64,000 nucleotides of DNA from Brooklawnia cerclae (GTDB lineage Bacteria > Actinomycetota > Actinomycetes > Propionibacteriales > Propionibacteriaceae), in assembly GCF_011758645.1 (NCBI RefSeq), contig NZ_JAAMOZ010000001.1, forward strand, positions 682,001-746,000. The letters run 5' to 3'. Under the pieces are notes generated by a model, which searched no databases, was not told the origin of the DNA, and worked only from the letters and a program-made list of their open reading frames with translations. This document shows, piece by piece, positions 50,765 to 59,348 of this stretch. Made by a program: the position numbers and the translations under genes. The stretch's first letter is position 1. Each line of letters begins with the position of its first letter.

Positions 50765-51702
50765 TGCCTCACCTCTCCGCATTCACACAGACGCTGATAC
50801 GCATGCCGCCCGGAGCGTCGACGGGCGAGGCCGCAGTGGCGCTGGCATCTGATGGAGTTCCCGTGTTTCCAGTCACGGTAGGTGGGAAGCAGCCACTAAC
50901 CCGGCACGGCTTCCACGACGCCACCACGGACCTCGATCAGATCCGCCGGTGGTGGTCGGCGACCCCTGGGGCGAATATTGGGATGCCGACCGGTGCCGCC
51001 TCGGGTCTCGTTGTCGTCGACGTGGATGTCCACGGGCCCGTCAACGGGTACGTCGCCCTGGACCGCGCCGATCGCGCAGGACTCCTGGCCGGGTGGGAAG
51101 CCCTCATCCAGACGCCCACCGACGGGCTCCACGCCTACTACCCAGCCACCTCAGGCAACGAGCAACGATCGTGGCAAGCCGCACGGGCTGGGATCGATTT
51201 TCGTGGCGACGGCGGATACATCATCGTCCCGCCCTCCAGCCGCATCATCGACGGCCAGCGGTGCGTCTATCGGTTGAAGCAGGTGACCCGCGACCAGCCT
51301 CAGCCTCTGGAAGCGGGGCGGCTCCGCCGCTTCCTCGATCCGCCACCGCCGCGGACACGTGGCCCGCAGTCGCAGGCGCAGGCGATGGATCACGGGGTGA
51401 ATGTTGAACGTCTCGCCGCCTGGGTGGGGCGCCTTCAAGAGGGCGAACGCAACCACGGATTGTTCTGGGCCGCCTGCACCATGGCCGAACACCACGTCCC
51501 GCCGGGGCAAACACTCGACGTCCTCACTACTGCCGGTGGCCAGGCGGGGCTCTCCGTGCGTGAAGTGACCGTGACGGTGCGTTCGGCCTACCGCACCGTC
51601 ACCGCCGCACCCATCAGCAGCTCTGTGGACAGCTCACCGGCGCCAGCGGCCTCATTGGACCGCTCACCACCGCTGCCTCCTCCTGTCCGGAGCCTGTCAT
51701 GA
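50764..51702 (+). CDS. Bifunctional DNA primase-polymerase (Prim-Pol) domain protein
   Basis: A 312-aa AEP-family primase-polymerase. The N-terminal domain has GVPVFPVTVGGKQPLTRHGFHDATTD, IRRWWSATPGANIGMPTG and the catalytic VVVDVDVHG (DxD). A second active-site region RAGIDFRGDGGYIIVPPSS lies near residue 140. The C-terminal third (AAWVGRLQEGERNHGLFWAACTMAEH) is a helical PriCT-like domain. In mobile elements these proteins prime the entering strand or the episomal form. ATG at 50764 has AGGAG at ideal spacing; the GTG three bases earlier also overlaps the ardC stop. The 3' end overlaps the DUF2637 gene. Confidence 0.88.
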   Translation: MPHLSAFTQTLIRMPPGASTGEAAVALASDGVPVFPVTVGGKQPLTRHGFHDATTDLDQIRRWWSATPGANIGMPTGAASGLVVVDVDVHGPVNGYVALDRADRAGLLAGWEALIQTPTDGLHAYYPATSGNEQRSWQAARAGIDFRGDGGYIIVPPSSRIIDGQRCVYRLKQVTRDQPQPLEAGRLRRFLDPPPPRTRGPQSQAQAMDHGVNVERLAAWVGRLQEGERNHGLFWAACTMAEHHVPPGQTLDVLTTAGGQAGLSVREVTVTVRSAYRTVTAAPISSSVDSSPAPAASLDRSPPLPPPVRSLS

Positions 51703-52460
51703 ACGCCCAGGATGGGACCCGCTGGGCCGTCATGACGGCCGTGGCGGGGACGGTGTCTATCGCGGTGGGGGCCTTCTGGTTGTCCTTCACCTCGCTGGCC
51801 GACCTGGCGCGGCGCTCGGGGATTGGGGCGAGCCAGGCGTGGGCGTGGCCGCTGATCGTGGACGGCATCATCGTCGTCGCGACCGTCGCCGTCGTTGCCC
51901 TGGCCGGAACCCGCACCTCCTGGTATCCGTGGGCGCTGCTGATCGGAGGAGCCAGCGTCTCGGTGACAGCGAACGCGATCCATGCCGTCATCGCCGCCGA
52001 TAGCGATGTGCCGGGCATCCTCGCGGGCGCTGTCGCCGCGGTCCCGCCCGTGGTGCTCCTGGCGATCACCCACCTGACTGTCATCCTCACCCGACCGCCC
52101 GAAGCTCAAGCCGATGCGAATCCCTCCGACGTCCCGGTGCACCTGGGGCCCGACGCCGATGACGAAGCTCCGACCTCACCCGTGCTGATCGCGGCCGGGA
52201 CAGGCACCGAATCTGCATACGACGACGACCTCAACCTGGCGCCGTCAGTGGATCGCCGCGTCCGGGCTGCGGACCTTCACGAGGCGGGCTGGTCGAACAA
52301 GCAGATCGCCCGCGAGCTGGGCGTCCATCCCTCCACGGTCGGCCGCTGGCTCACCACCCTCACCGAACAGGCAGACGACGAGTCTGCCGATGGCTCGGAC
52401 ACCTACGACAAACCAGAAGGCCTGAGTGATCAGGCACCCAATAAAGAGGAGAACTCATGA
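51699..52460 (+). CDS. DUF2637 membrane protein with C-terminal HTH
   Basis: A 253-aa protein. The first 130 residues contain about four hydrophobic segments (AVMTAVAGTVSIAVGAFWLSF, DGIIVVATVAVVALAG and others) typical of DUF2637, a family related to plasmid-spread proteins of Streptomyces. The C-terminal 60 residues have a resolvase-like HTH (AADLHEAGWSNKQIARELGVHPSTVGRWL). A membrane protein carrying a DNA-binding tail could tether the element near the transfer channel; this is inference. It starts with a four-base overlap on both sides, so it is translationally coupled. Confidence 0.8.
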   Translation: MNAQDGTRWAVMTAVAGTVSIAVGAFWLSFTSLADLARRSGIGASQAWAWPLIVDGIIVVATVAVVALAGTRTSWYPWALLIGGASVSVTANAIHAVIAADSDVPGILAGAVAAVPPVVLLAITHLTVILTRPPEAQADANPSDVPVHLGPDADDEAPTSPVLIAAGTGTESAYDDDLNLAPSVDRRVRAADLHEAGWSNKQIARELGVHPSTVGRWLTTLTEQADDESADGSDTYDKPEGLSDQAPNKEENS

Positions 52461-52828
52461 GTACTGATGAGCAGACCCCAGACCCTGTGGCCGGTGACAT
52501 CGCTGGCGCCAGCGGAACCCCAGACGCCATCGAAGCCACCAGCATCCGGCGCCACGACCCAGCCATCGACCCGGCCTCCAGTCCGCACCAGCGTGTGGGC
52601 CGCGGCGTGGACTGGGTGCGCCCTACCGAACTGATGGCCCGCAGCGGCTCACGGGTCGCGGGCGCCGGGATCGACTTCCAAGCAGACATGGCCCGCCGCT
52701 CCCGTCACGCCGCAGCCACCAGCGCCCGAGCTGTCGCTGCGAGGGCCCGCAGCCTCCCGCCGGTCTCCGCGTTCGGGCGAGGCCACAGCACCCAGCCGAT
52801 GACGAGGGATTCGGTCGGCATTCCCTGA
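52457..52828 (+). CDS. Small uncharacterised protein of the transfer operon
   Basis: A 123-aa protein, not recognised. The N-terminus is acidic (DEQTPDPVAGDIAGASGTPDAIEATSIRRHDP), and the middle has RVGRGVDWVRPTELMARSGSRVAGAGIDFQADMARRSRHAAAT in pieces, with an Arg-rich helix. Neither signal peptide nor membrane segment is present. It overlaps the DUF2637 gene by four bases (ATGA), so it is co-translated. Similar small basic proteins occur at this place in related elements, and a DNA- or membrane-protein-binding role is possible but untested. Confidence 0.6.
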   Translation: MSTDEQTPDPVAGDIAGASGTPDAIEATSIRRHDPAIDPASSPHQRVGRGVDWVRPTELMARSGSRVAGAGIDFQADMARRSRHAAATSARAVAARARSLPPVSAFGRGHSTQPMTRDSVGIP

Positions 52829-52924
52829 CCTGAGGAACCACGACCACCAGGCCGCCTCGACCCGCCGCCATCGTGCGGTGTGGGGGCGGGTGCGCACCTG
52901 TTGGTCAAGGAGGTAGCAGCAACC

Positions 52925-53791
52925 ATGACCACCACCACGACACCACGATCAGAATCGGGCGAGGACTTCACGACCAGTGAAGGACTCCGCCAGGTCCTTA
53001 TCCGACTCCACGAGGCAGGACCGACCAGTTGGGAACACGACCGCACCGCCGACGCCCTCGTCGCCTATGCGGCCGAGAAGTACGCGGGGCTGGCTCGAAA
53101 GCACGGGCTGGACCCGTGGGAGGCTGCCAGTGCCGCCTTCGAGGCGATGCGCAACGAATCCACCCGCACCGCGCGGGACCCCTGGGCCGTGGTCACTCAC
53201 GCCGTCCAACTGTCCTGCATGGCCGAGGAACGCGGCCAAGGACTCTTGTGTTCGACGCATCAGGCCCGCCGCAAGAAGTACGAGGCCTTCCACGACCCCG
53301 AGCGGATCTCAGATCGGGAGACACCGCTACCGGACTACCACCCGTCCTTCCAGGTCTACGACCACATCGACAACCCCACCATCGACGACCGCGATGAGAG
53401 CACGAAAGCGGCGTCCGAGGAGGCGATGTCGGCACTGAACGCGGTCGACGAGTGTGTCGCGTTGTTCATCGGGCTCGGCTGGCCACCCGACGCGGCCCGC
53501 ACCGCTATCCACTACGTGACCACGGCTCTTTCACGCACCCATTCCAGACTCTCCGCCTACGAGGGACTGCGCCGCGACAAATACGCGCTCGCGTTCCTGG
53601 ACCTGCCGCAGAACTCCTGGCGAGTCCTGTTGCACGCCCTGTTGGGCTACCCGCATCCCGCGTTACAGGCCACCCCGGCCGGGCGCGGGATTCTCATGCG
53701 CCTGGTCATCGGCGAACCCATCCGCTCGATCCTCCACGACGAGGACCTCATCCTCGCCATCGCGCTCGCCGCTCCGGGCAGGGCCGGGTGA
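52925..53791 (+). CDS. Uncharacterised transfer-operon protein
   Basis: A 288-aa cytoplasmic protein with no recognised domain. The N-terminal 60 residues are Thr/Ser-rich and acidic; the rest is helical: WEHDRTADALVAYAAEKYAGLARKHGLDPWEAASAAFEAMR, LYSTHQ-like and a C-terminal FLDLPQNSWRVLLHALLGYPHPALQATPAGRGI in pieces. It looks like a nucleoid- or replication-associated helical protein. The ATG at 52925 follows AAGGAGGTAGCAGCAACC; an upstream in-frame start at 52880 is weaker. It precedes parB by 6 bp, so a role with the partition protein is plausible. Confidence 0.6.
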   Translation: MTTTTTPRSESGEDFTTSEGLRQVLIRLHEAGPTSWEHDRTADALVAYAAEKYAGLARKHGLDPWEAASAAFEAMRNESTRTARDPWAVVTHAVQLSCMAEERGQGLLCSTHQARRKKYEAFHDPERISDRETPLPDYHPSFQVYDHIDNPTIDDRDESTKAASEEAMSALNAVDECVALFIGLGWPPDAARTAIHYVTTALSRTHSRLSAYEGLRRDKYALAFLDLPQNSWRVLLHALLGYPHPALQATPAGRGILMRLVIGEPIRSILHDEDLILAIALAAPGRAG

Positions 53792-53797
53792 ACGACC

Positions 53798-54817
53798 GTG
53801 GGCACGAGCAGCGGGCATATCGAACTGGAACGAGCCGTCAGTTCGATCCAGGTCGGGGCGCGTCACCGCCGCGACCTCGGAGACCTTGACGGGCTCGCCG
53901 CCTCGGTCCAGACGTATGGTCTGCTCCAGCCGATCACCATCACGCCCGATGGGGTCCTGGTCTGTGGGGCCAGGCGCCTGGCAGCGATCAAGCAACTCGG
54001 GTGGGACACCGTGCGCGTGTGGGTGCGCTCAGGAATCTCGGACCCGCTGGCCTACCTGTTGGCCGAGCAGGACGACAACGTGCTGCACAAGCCGCTCACC
54101 CAGTTGGAGCAGGCCGGACTCTACCGAGAGATCAACGAGCTGCTGCGTGAGGACGCCGAACGACGCCAAGAAGCGACCCGGTTCTCCCGTGAGCATCAGC
54201 CTGGGGATGACGGTCCCGCAAATTTTGCGGGACCGTCAGAGTCTTCTGGGGACCGCCGCAAGCAGGCGGCCGACATGGTCCCCGGCGGTGCCTCCTATGC
54301 CACGCTGGACAAGGTCACCTGGCTCCAAGACGTCGCCGTCGATCCCGACCAGCCCGAGGACGTGCGCAGTCAGGCTGCCCAGGAGTTGGCGAGCATTGAG
54401 CAGGGCGCTCCCGTGCATCCGGCCTGGCAACGCGTCCGCGACCTCACCACCGCAGCTACAACCTCCCGCTCGGAGAACGCCGCGCATCTGGCCGAAGAAG
54501 CACTCGCGAAACTCCAGGCTGAGCAGCGCACCGCAGGCAAGAAGCGTCCGGCCACGACCAAGCCGAAAGCACCTATCGCCTCGGGGCCTGAGGCCTGGCC
54601 GCCGCGTACCTTCGTCCGCACGTGGCAAGGATTCGCGCCCGGCTGGTGGGACCACTTCGACGTCCTCATCCTCGTCGACAAGCTCACCACGACCGAGATT
54701 GACGAGTTCTTCACCTTCGTCGACGAGGCCACGGCCTTCGCCGAACAGATCCGCGCCGCCCTCACCACGCCCACGCTCACTGGCGTGGAACAGCGCCCCC
54801 ACTTCAAGGCCATCTGA
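53798..54817 (+). CDS. parB: ParB/RepB-family partition protein
   Basis: A 339-aa ParB-like protein. The N-terminal ParB nuclease-like domain has ISSIQVGARHRRDLGDLDGLAASVQTYGLLQPITIT-type sequence, VLVCGARRLAAIKQLGW (the conserved GxRR motif) and VLHKPLTQLEQAGLYREI. A linker of about 60 residues contains a perfect 29-nt palindrome at 54209-54237 (encoding GPANFAGP). A C-terminal domain near WPPRTFVRTWQGFAPGWWDHFDVLILVDKLT-type sequence resembles the dimerisation region. Such ParB proteins on conjugative elements bind near the origin. The GTG at 53798 lies 6 bp after the previous stop. Confidence 0.85.
   Translation: MGTSSGHIELERAVSSIQVGARHRRDLGDLDGLAASVQTYGLLQPITITPDGVLVCGARRLAAIKQLGWDTVRVWVRSGISDPLAYLLAEQDDNVLHKPLTQLEQAGLYREINELLREDAERRQEATRFSREHQPGDDGPANFAGPSESSGDRRKQAADMVPGGASYATLDKVTWLQDVAVDPDQPEDVRSQAAQELASIEQGAPVHPAWQRVRDLTTAATTSRSENAAHLAEEALAKLQAEQRTAGKKRPATTKPKAPIASGPEAWPPRTFVRTWQGFAPGWWDHFDVLILVDKLTTTEIDEFFTFVDEATAFAEQIRAALTTPTLTGVEQRPHFKAI
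54209..54237. repeat. Perfect 14-bp inverted repeat inside parB
   Basis: Arms of fourteen bases (GACGGTCCCGCAAA and its exact complement) surround a single central T. The sequence lies in the coding region of parB and encodes DGPANFAGPSE. It could be a self-binding site of ParB or an RNA hairpin; no other copy was noticed in the window. Confidence 0.75.
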
Positions 54818-54848
54818 GCCTCAGGAACCCGCGGCGCACCTGCTGGGT

Positions 54849-55529
54849 ATGAAGACTCCAGCCGACTCGCGCGCCCGACGCCGCCTCATCACCCTGATCG
54901 CCGGCACCGCACTGTTGGTGCTGGTGGCGTTCGGCGTCTACGGCCTTCTCGCCGGACCAGCGAAACCGTCGAGTCAGACCTCGACGCCAGCGCCCTCCGC
55001 GTCAGCATTGCCCGCTCCCGGTGACACCTGGGCGTCGCCGCAACCGACGGTGCCTATGGTGCGAGGAAGCCGGGACCCAGAGACATTCGCAGGTAATGTC
55101 GCCGTCGCCCTGTTCACCTGGGATACCTCCACCGGGCTCATGCCCCTGGACTACACGTCTGTCCTCCTTGACGTCGGCGACCCGACCGGCCAAGAGCAAG
55201 CGGGGCTGGCCGCCGACATCGCCACCTACCTGCCCACCCGCGACGCGTGGGCCCAGCTGCGCCCCTACGCCACCACTCAGACCCTCAGCATCACCTCGAT
55301 CCGGGTCCCGGACTCGTGGGCGCAGGCCCTCCAGCAGACGCATCCCGGCCAGCTCCCCGAAGGCGCCACCGCCTACACGATCCACGGCACCCGGCACCGC
55401 GACGGCACGTGGAATGGGAAACCGGCCTCGGCCGAACGGGACGTCGCGTTCACCGTGTTCATCGCCTGCCCTCCCGGCAAGGACTGCTACCTGCTGCGCC
55501 TGTCCGGGCTCGACAACCCCCTGAAATGA
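54849..55529 (+). CDS. VirB8/TcpC-like conjugation protein
   Basis: A 226-aa bitopic membrane protein. After a basic stub (KTPADSRARRRLI) comes one membrane segment (TLIAGTALLVLVAFGVYGLLAG), then a Ser/Pro-rich linker and an extracytoplasmic domain of about 160 residues with NVAVALFTWDTSTGLMPLDYTSVLLDVGDPTG, an NTF2-like pattern seen in VirB8/TcpC family proteins. Such proteins bridge the membrane and scaffold the mating channel. The start at 54849 is 31 bp after parB. The stop overlaps the hydrolase gene start (ATGA). The family assignment rests on topology and context, so VirB8-like is a moderate call. Confidence 0.68.
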   Translation: MKTPADSRARRRLITLIAGTALLVLVAFGVYGLLAGPAKPSSQTSTPAPSASALPAPGDTWASPQPTVPMVRGSRDPETFAGNVAVALFTWDTSTGLMPLDYTSVLLDVGDPTGQEQAGLAADIATYLPTRDAWAQLRPYATTQTLSITSIRVPDSWAQALQQTHPGQLPEGATAYTIHGTRHRDGTWNGKPASAERDVAFTVFIACPPGKDCYLLRLSGLDNPLK

Positions 55530-57181
55530 GCGGGGGCCACGTCATGTTGAAGAAGCTCGCCATCCTCGCCGCCGCCCTCATGTTCCTCGGGCCCACCCTC
55601 GGACTCGTCGGCGTCGCCCTGGTCATGAACCCCGCCGCCAACGCCGCCTGCACCACCACCGGCGGCCCGGGCGTCGGCGTCGGGAACGTCCCGGAATCGC
55701 TGAAGGTGACCACCGCGGCCGGGGAGACGTTCACGCTCAACCACCAGCAGCTCACCCACGCGGCAACCATCATCACTGAAGGCTCAAAGATCGACGGCGT
55801 CACCCGGGCCGGGCTCAAGATCGCCCTGATGGCTGCGCTCACCGAGTCCACGCTGCGGATGCTCGCCAACACCGGCACCTACCCCGAATCCGGGGACTAC
55901 CCGAACGACGGGAACGGCTCCGACCACGACAGTCTCGGCCTGTTCCAGATGCGCCCCCAATCCGGATGGGGCACCGTCAAGCAGCTCATGGACGCCACCT
56001 ACCAGGTCAAGGCATTCTTCGGCGGCCCCACAGGCCCCAACTACCCCTCGCCCCGCGGCCTGCTGGACATCCCCGGCTGGGAACAGATGGGCACAGGCGA
56101 GGCAGCCCAGGCCGTAGAAGTCTCCGCCTACCCCGACCGGTACGACAACTATGCGCCCGTGGCCGAAAAGATCCTCACAACGCTCACCGCTGGTGGCACG
56201 GGTACCGGCAACGGCGCGAAGCCGGTGGTGACGGGTCAGACCTCCCGGGTCGTCTTCCCGCTTCCGGAGGGCACCTGGGTGCAGACCTCGCAGTTCGGGC
56301 CCCGGCTCGACCCGATCAACGGGGAATCCCGCATCCACTCCGGCATCGACCTCGCTGCCCCGCAGGGCACGCCCATCATGGCCGCCGCCGACGGCACCGT
56401 CACAGTCGCCCGCTACACCGAGACGGGCGGCGGGATCATCATCATCGAACACCACATCGACGGCACCACCCTGGCCACCGTCTACATCCACATGTGGCAA
56501 ACCGGCATCCACGTCACCGCAGGACAGAGTGTGACCGCGGGTCAACACATCGGCGACGTCGGATCGTCTGGGCACTCGACAGGGCCGCACCTGCATTTCG
56601 AGGTCCGCCCGGGCGGGACCGACAGTGAGGCCATCGACCCGGCACCCTGGCTGAACCGGCACCACGCCGCCGACCTGCCCGAAGCCACCGGCGGCACCGA
56701 CAGCCACGGCTGCTCAACCTCCAGCACCGCGGGCGACCCTGCCGCCTTCCCCGGAGGCAACCCCGACAAGCTCGTGGACGATCCGACCACCGATGGGCAG
56801 ATCACCGCGCGCATGGCCTACGTGATGGCCCAGACCCAGCAGGCCTTCCCCGACACCTCCTGGTCCTGCTACTCACCGCGCACTGGCACCAAGTCCGAGC
56901 ATCCACTCGGGCGGGCCTGCGACATCACCTTCGGCAACCCCATCGGGAAGCGCCCAACGTCGGCGCAGTTGGAGGACGGGTGGGAGGTCACCAACTGGGT
57001 CAAAGACCACGCCGACACCCTCGGCGTCCAGTACCTGATCTGGCAGGGCACCATCTGGAACTTCGACCGCGACGCGGAGGGCTGGCGCCCCTACAACGGC
57101 GGCGGCATGCACGACCCGTCAGACATCACCGGAGGCCACTACGACCACCTCCACATCACCGTGAAAGAAGGAGCCCTGTGA
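55526..57181 (+). CDS. Secreted multi-domain peptidoglycan hydrolase (SLT-like + M23 + C-terminal domain)
   Basis: A 551-aa secreted enzyme that opens the cell wall for the mating channel. A signal peptide (KKLAILAAALMFLGPTLGLVGVAL) is followed by a lysozyme-like domain with a candidate catalytic Glu in AALTESTLRMLA and SLGLFQMRPQSGWG (about 90-190). The M23 peptidase domain has RIHSGIDLAAPQGTPI and the HLHFEV zinc-ligand pair (about 265-380). A C-terminal domain has SEHPLGRACDI and HYDHLHI (about 430-545), resembling an M15/ARB-type peptidase. The start overlaps the VirB8-like stop; an internal ATG at 55544 is an alternative. The presence of three wall-cutting domains in one protein is notable. 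Confidence 0.87.
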   Translation: MSGGHVMLKKLAILAAALMFLGPTLGLVGVALVMNPAANAACTTTGGPGVGVGNVPESLKVTTAAGETFTLNHQQLTHAATIITEGSKIDGVTRAGLKIALMAALTESTLRMLANTGTYPESGDYPNDGNGSDHDSLGLFQMRPQSGWGTVKQLMDATYQVKAFFGGPTGPNYPSPRGLLDIPGWEQMGTGEAAQAVEVSAYPDRYDNYAPVAEKILTTLTAGGTGTGNGAKPVVTGQTSRVVFPLPEGTWVQTSQFGPRLDPINGESRIHSGIDLAAPQGTPIMAAADGTVTVARYTETGGGIIIIEHHIDGTTLATVYIHMWQTGIHVTAGQSVTAGQHIGDVGSSGHSTGPHLHFEVRPGGTDSEAIDPAPWLNRHHAADLPEATGGTDSHGCSTSSTAGDPAAFPGGNPDKLVDDPTTDGQITARMAYVMAQTQQAFPDTSWSCYSPRTGTKSEHPLGRACDITFGNPIGKRPTSAQLEDGWEVTNWVKDHADTLGVQYLIWQGTIWNFDRDAEGWRPYNGGGMHDPSDITGGHYDHLHITVKEGAL

Positions 57182-57447
57182 TAGGCGTGTTCCCCAACTT
57201 TGACGGCCTGAGCGGCATCGGCGACCTCAAGACAGTCATCGGCGCCGCCCTCACCATCGTCCTCGTCATCGCGGTCCTCATGATCATCGTCTCCGCCATC
57301 ATCTGGGCCATCGCCAGCAGCACCGGAAACACCAGTGTCGCCACGAAAGCCCGCGCAGGCGTCCTCGTCGCACTGGGCGCCGCGGTCCTGGCGGGGGCCG
57401 GGGTCACCTGGATCAACTGGCTCATCAATCTCGGCGAACAACTCTGA
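57178..57447 (+). CDS. DUF6112 small membrane protein (first copy)
   Basis: An 89-aa protein with two hydrophobic segments (VIGAALTIVLVIAVLMIIVSAIIWAI, VLVALGAAVLAGAGVTWINWLI). GTG at 57178 overlaps the preceding stop (GTGA). It resembles the next small protein (57586-57906) and a DUF6112/TrbC-pilin-like family seen in actinobacterial conjugation operons. A pilin or channel role is possible because size and topology match VirB2-like pilins, but cleavage is not evident. Confidence 0.7.
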   Translation: MIGVFPNFDGLSGIGDLKTVIGAALTIVLVIAVLMIIVSAIIWAIASSTGNTSVATKARAGVLVALGAAVLAGAGVTWINWLINLGEQL

Positions 57448-57585
57448 ACTGACCCGGCTTTGGCCCGCCTCGGATCGTCTCCCGTGGCGGGCCTTCTGGC
57501 GCCGTGGGGAGGCAGGTGCACCTGCTGGTCGACCATGTTTCTCGTTTGCCGCCCGCCGGGTGGTTCTGATCTTTGGGAGTTCATC

Positions 57586-57906
57586 GTGATCGACCTCGCA
57601 TCCGTCCTCGTCCAGCTGCCCGCCGTGCTGCCGATGGACATCGACATCAGCCCCAACGACTCCGGCCTGCCCGGGATCTCTCAGCTGCGCACCATCGTCG
57701 GTGCCGTCATGACCATCGGACTGATCCTGTCCGTCCTCGCGCTCATCATCTCGGCGATCGTGTGGGGCTTCGGCTCCAACTCCTCGAACCCGCACCTGGC
57801 CGGGCGCGGCAAGATCGGCGTCCTCGTCTCCTGTGGTGCGGCCGTGGTCTGCGGTGCCGCCGTCACGCTCATCAACTTCTTCTGGAACGTCGGCCAGCAG
57901 GTCTGA
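57586..57906 (+). CDS. DUF6112 small membrane protein (second copy)
   Basis: A 106-aa protein with two hydrophobic segments: IVGAVMTIGLILSVLALIISAIVWGF, then VLVSCGAAVVCGAAVTLINFFW. The N-terminal 35 residues (VLVQLPAVLPMDIDISPNDSG) are followed by the first segment, as in its neighbour. GTG at 57586 follows CTTTGGGAG. Duplication of this small gene suggests that two related subunits are needed, as for pilin-like proteins. The 138-bp gap before it holds one copy of the recurrent GCACCTGYTGG motif. Confidence 0.7.
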   Translation: MIDLASVLVQLPAVLPMDIDISPNDSGLPGISQLRTIVGAVMTIGLILSVLALIISAIVWGFGSNSSNPHLAGRGKIGVLVSCGAAVVCGAAVTLINFFWNVGQQV

Positions 57907-57942
57907 GGCCAGCCACGTCCGTTTCACCTTGGGAGGTTTGTG

Positions 57943-59343
57943 ATGGGTGTCTGCGATGTTCCCGTCATCTCAACGGTCTGCGATGCCGCCGGAGAAGCCG
58001 CCGCCACCCTCGTGTCGGCCCCGTTCGACTGGCTGGCCTCCACCATGGGCCAGGCCGCAGGATGGCTCATCGAGGCCATGTGGAAAGTCTTCGACTCCAC
58101 CACCCTCGTCGACGTCACCGCAGACGGCTACCTGGACGTGTACAACCTGCTCTTCGGCATCGGCGTATTCATCGTCCTGCTCTTCTTCTGCTTCCAACTC
58201 ATCCTCGGCCTCATCCGCCGCGAACCCTCCGCCCTCTCCAGGGCAGCCCTCGGCGCAGGCAAAGCCGTACTCGGCTCCTTCCTCGTCATCACCCTGACCG
58301 CCACAGCCCTGGAGATCGTCGACCAACTCTCAATCGGCATCGTCCAAGCCGCCGGGGAAACCACCGGGACCATGGGCGACAAGATCGCGCTCCTCACCGC
58401 GGGCCTCACCGCGATCAACATCAGTGCCCCAGGAGTTGGCGCCATCGTGACGATCTTCCTCGCCGGGCTCATGATCTGCGCCGTCGCCATCGTCTGGTTC
58501 TCCCTCTTGATCCGCAAAGCACTGCTGCTGGTGGCGATCGTGCTGGCCCCGGTCGCCTTCGCCGGTGCCGCGTGGGATGTCACCCGCTCTTGGATCGGCA
58601 AGTGGGCAGCATTCGTCGTGGCCTTGATCGTCTCCAAGCTCGTCCTTGTCGTCGTGTTCCTCATCGCGATCACACAGGTCGCCACACCCATCGAGGCGGA
58701 CCTGTCGGCAGTGACCGAACCCATCACAGGAATCGTGCTGCTGTTCATCGCCGCGTTCGCCCCCTACATGGTCTACCGGTTCATCTCCTTCCTCGGCTTC
58801 GACCTCTACCACGCCATGGGCACCGAGCAGGAAGCCAAGGGAGCACTCAACCAGCCCGTCCCTGTCCCGTCGAAGCCGCAAGCCGACGGGGTGAAGAAGG
58901 TCCTCGACGGCGGTGACGGAGGAGGCTCCGGATCAGGCGGAGGGGGCGGAGGAGGAGGCGGCGGTGGTTCTGCACCACCCACGCAGGCCGCACCCACGTC
59001 AGGCTCCGCTGCCACCACTGAAGCTGCGGGAGCCGGTGGGGGTGCCGCCGCGGCAGCAGGGCCCGCAGCGGCGGTCATCGTCGGCGCCGAAGTCGCTGAA
59101 ACGGTTGCCGAGGCCGGGCCCACGCTCGGCCACGAGGTCGGCGACCAAGCCGAGTCGGCCGCTGACGCTGCCGACCAGCCAGGAAGCACCCCACCACCTG
59201 AGCAGAGTGACCCCGGTGCGCCACCACCGTCGACGCCGCAGCCGAACCCGCCATCGAGTGACCCCGCACCACCGCAGAGCCCGCCACCCGCCGAGCCGAA
59301 GCCACCGGCTGACCCGCCCGCACCCCAGCCACCCAAGGAGTGA
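57943..59343 (+). CDS. VirB6-like inner-membrane conjugation protein (SCO6881-type)
   Basis: A 466-aa polytopic protein. An N-terminal Cys-containing segment (GVCDVPVISTVCDAAGEAA) precedes about 6-7 hydrophobic helices (for example YNLLFGIGVFIVLLFFCFQLILGLI and LLVAIVLAPVAFAGAAWDV), giving the TrbL/VirB6 layout of a translocation-channel component. The last 160 residues are extraordinary: a run of Gly with few Ser (near 325-345), then Ala-rich and Pro-rich (QPNPPSSDPAPPQSPPPAEP) sequence. This is a flexible tail, probably outside the membrane. ATG at 57943 follows TTGGGAGG. It sits between DUF6112 and SCO6880, the standard order. Confidence 0.83.
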   Translation: MGVCDVPVISTVCDAAGEAAATLVSAPFDWLASTMGQAAGWLIEAMWKVFDSTTLVDVTADGYLDVYNLLFGIGVFIVLLFFCFQLILGLIRREPSALSRAALGAGKAVLGSFLVITLTATALEIVDQLSIGIVQAAGETTGTMGDKIALLTAGLTAINISAPGVGAIVTIFLAGLMICAVAIVWFSLLIRKALLLVAIVLAPVAFAGAAWDVTRSWIGKWAAFVVALIVSKLVLVVVFLIAITQVATPIEADLSAVTEPITGIVLLFIAAFAPYMVYRFISFLGFDLYHAMGTEQEAKGALNQPVPVPSKPQADGVKKVLDGGDGGGSGSGGGGGGGGGGGSAPPTQAAPTSGSAATTEAAGAGGGAAAAAGPAAAVIVGAEVAETVAEAGPTLGHEVGDQAESAADAADQPGSTPPPEQSDPGAPPPSTPQPNPPSSDPAPPQSPPPAEPKPPADPPAPQPPKE

Positions 59344-59348
59344 GCACC

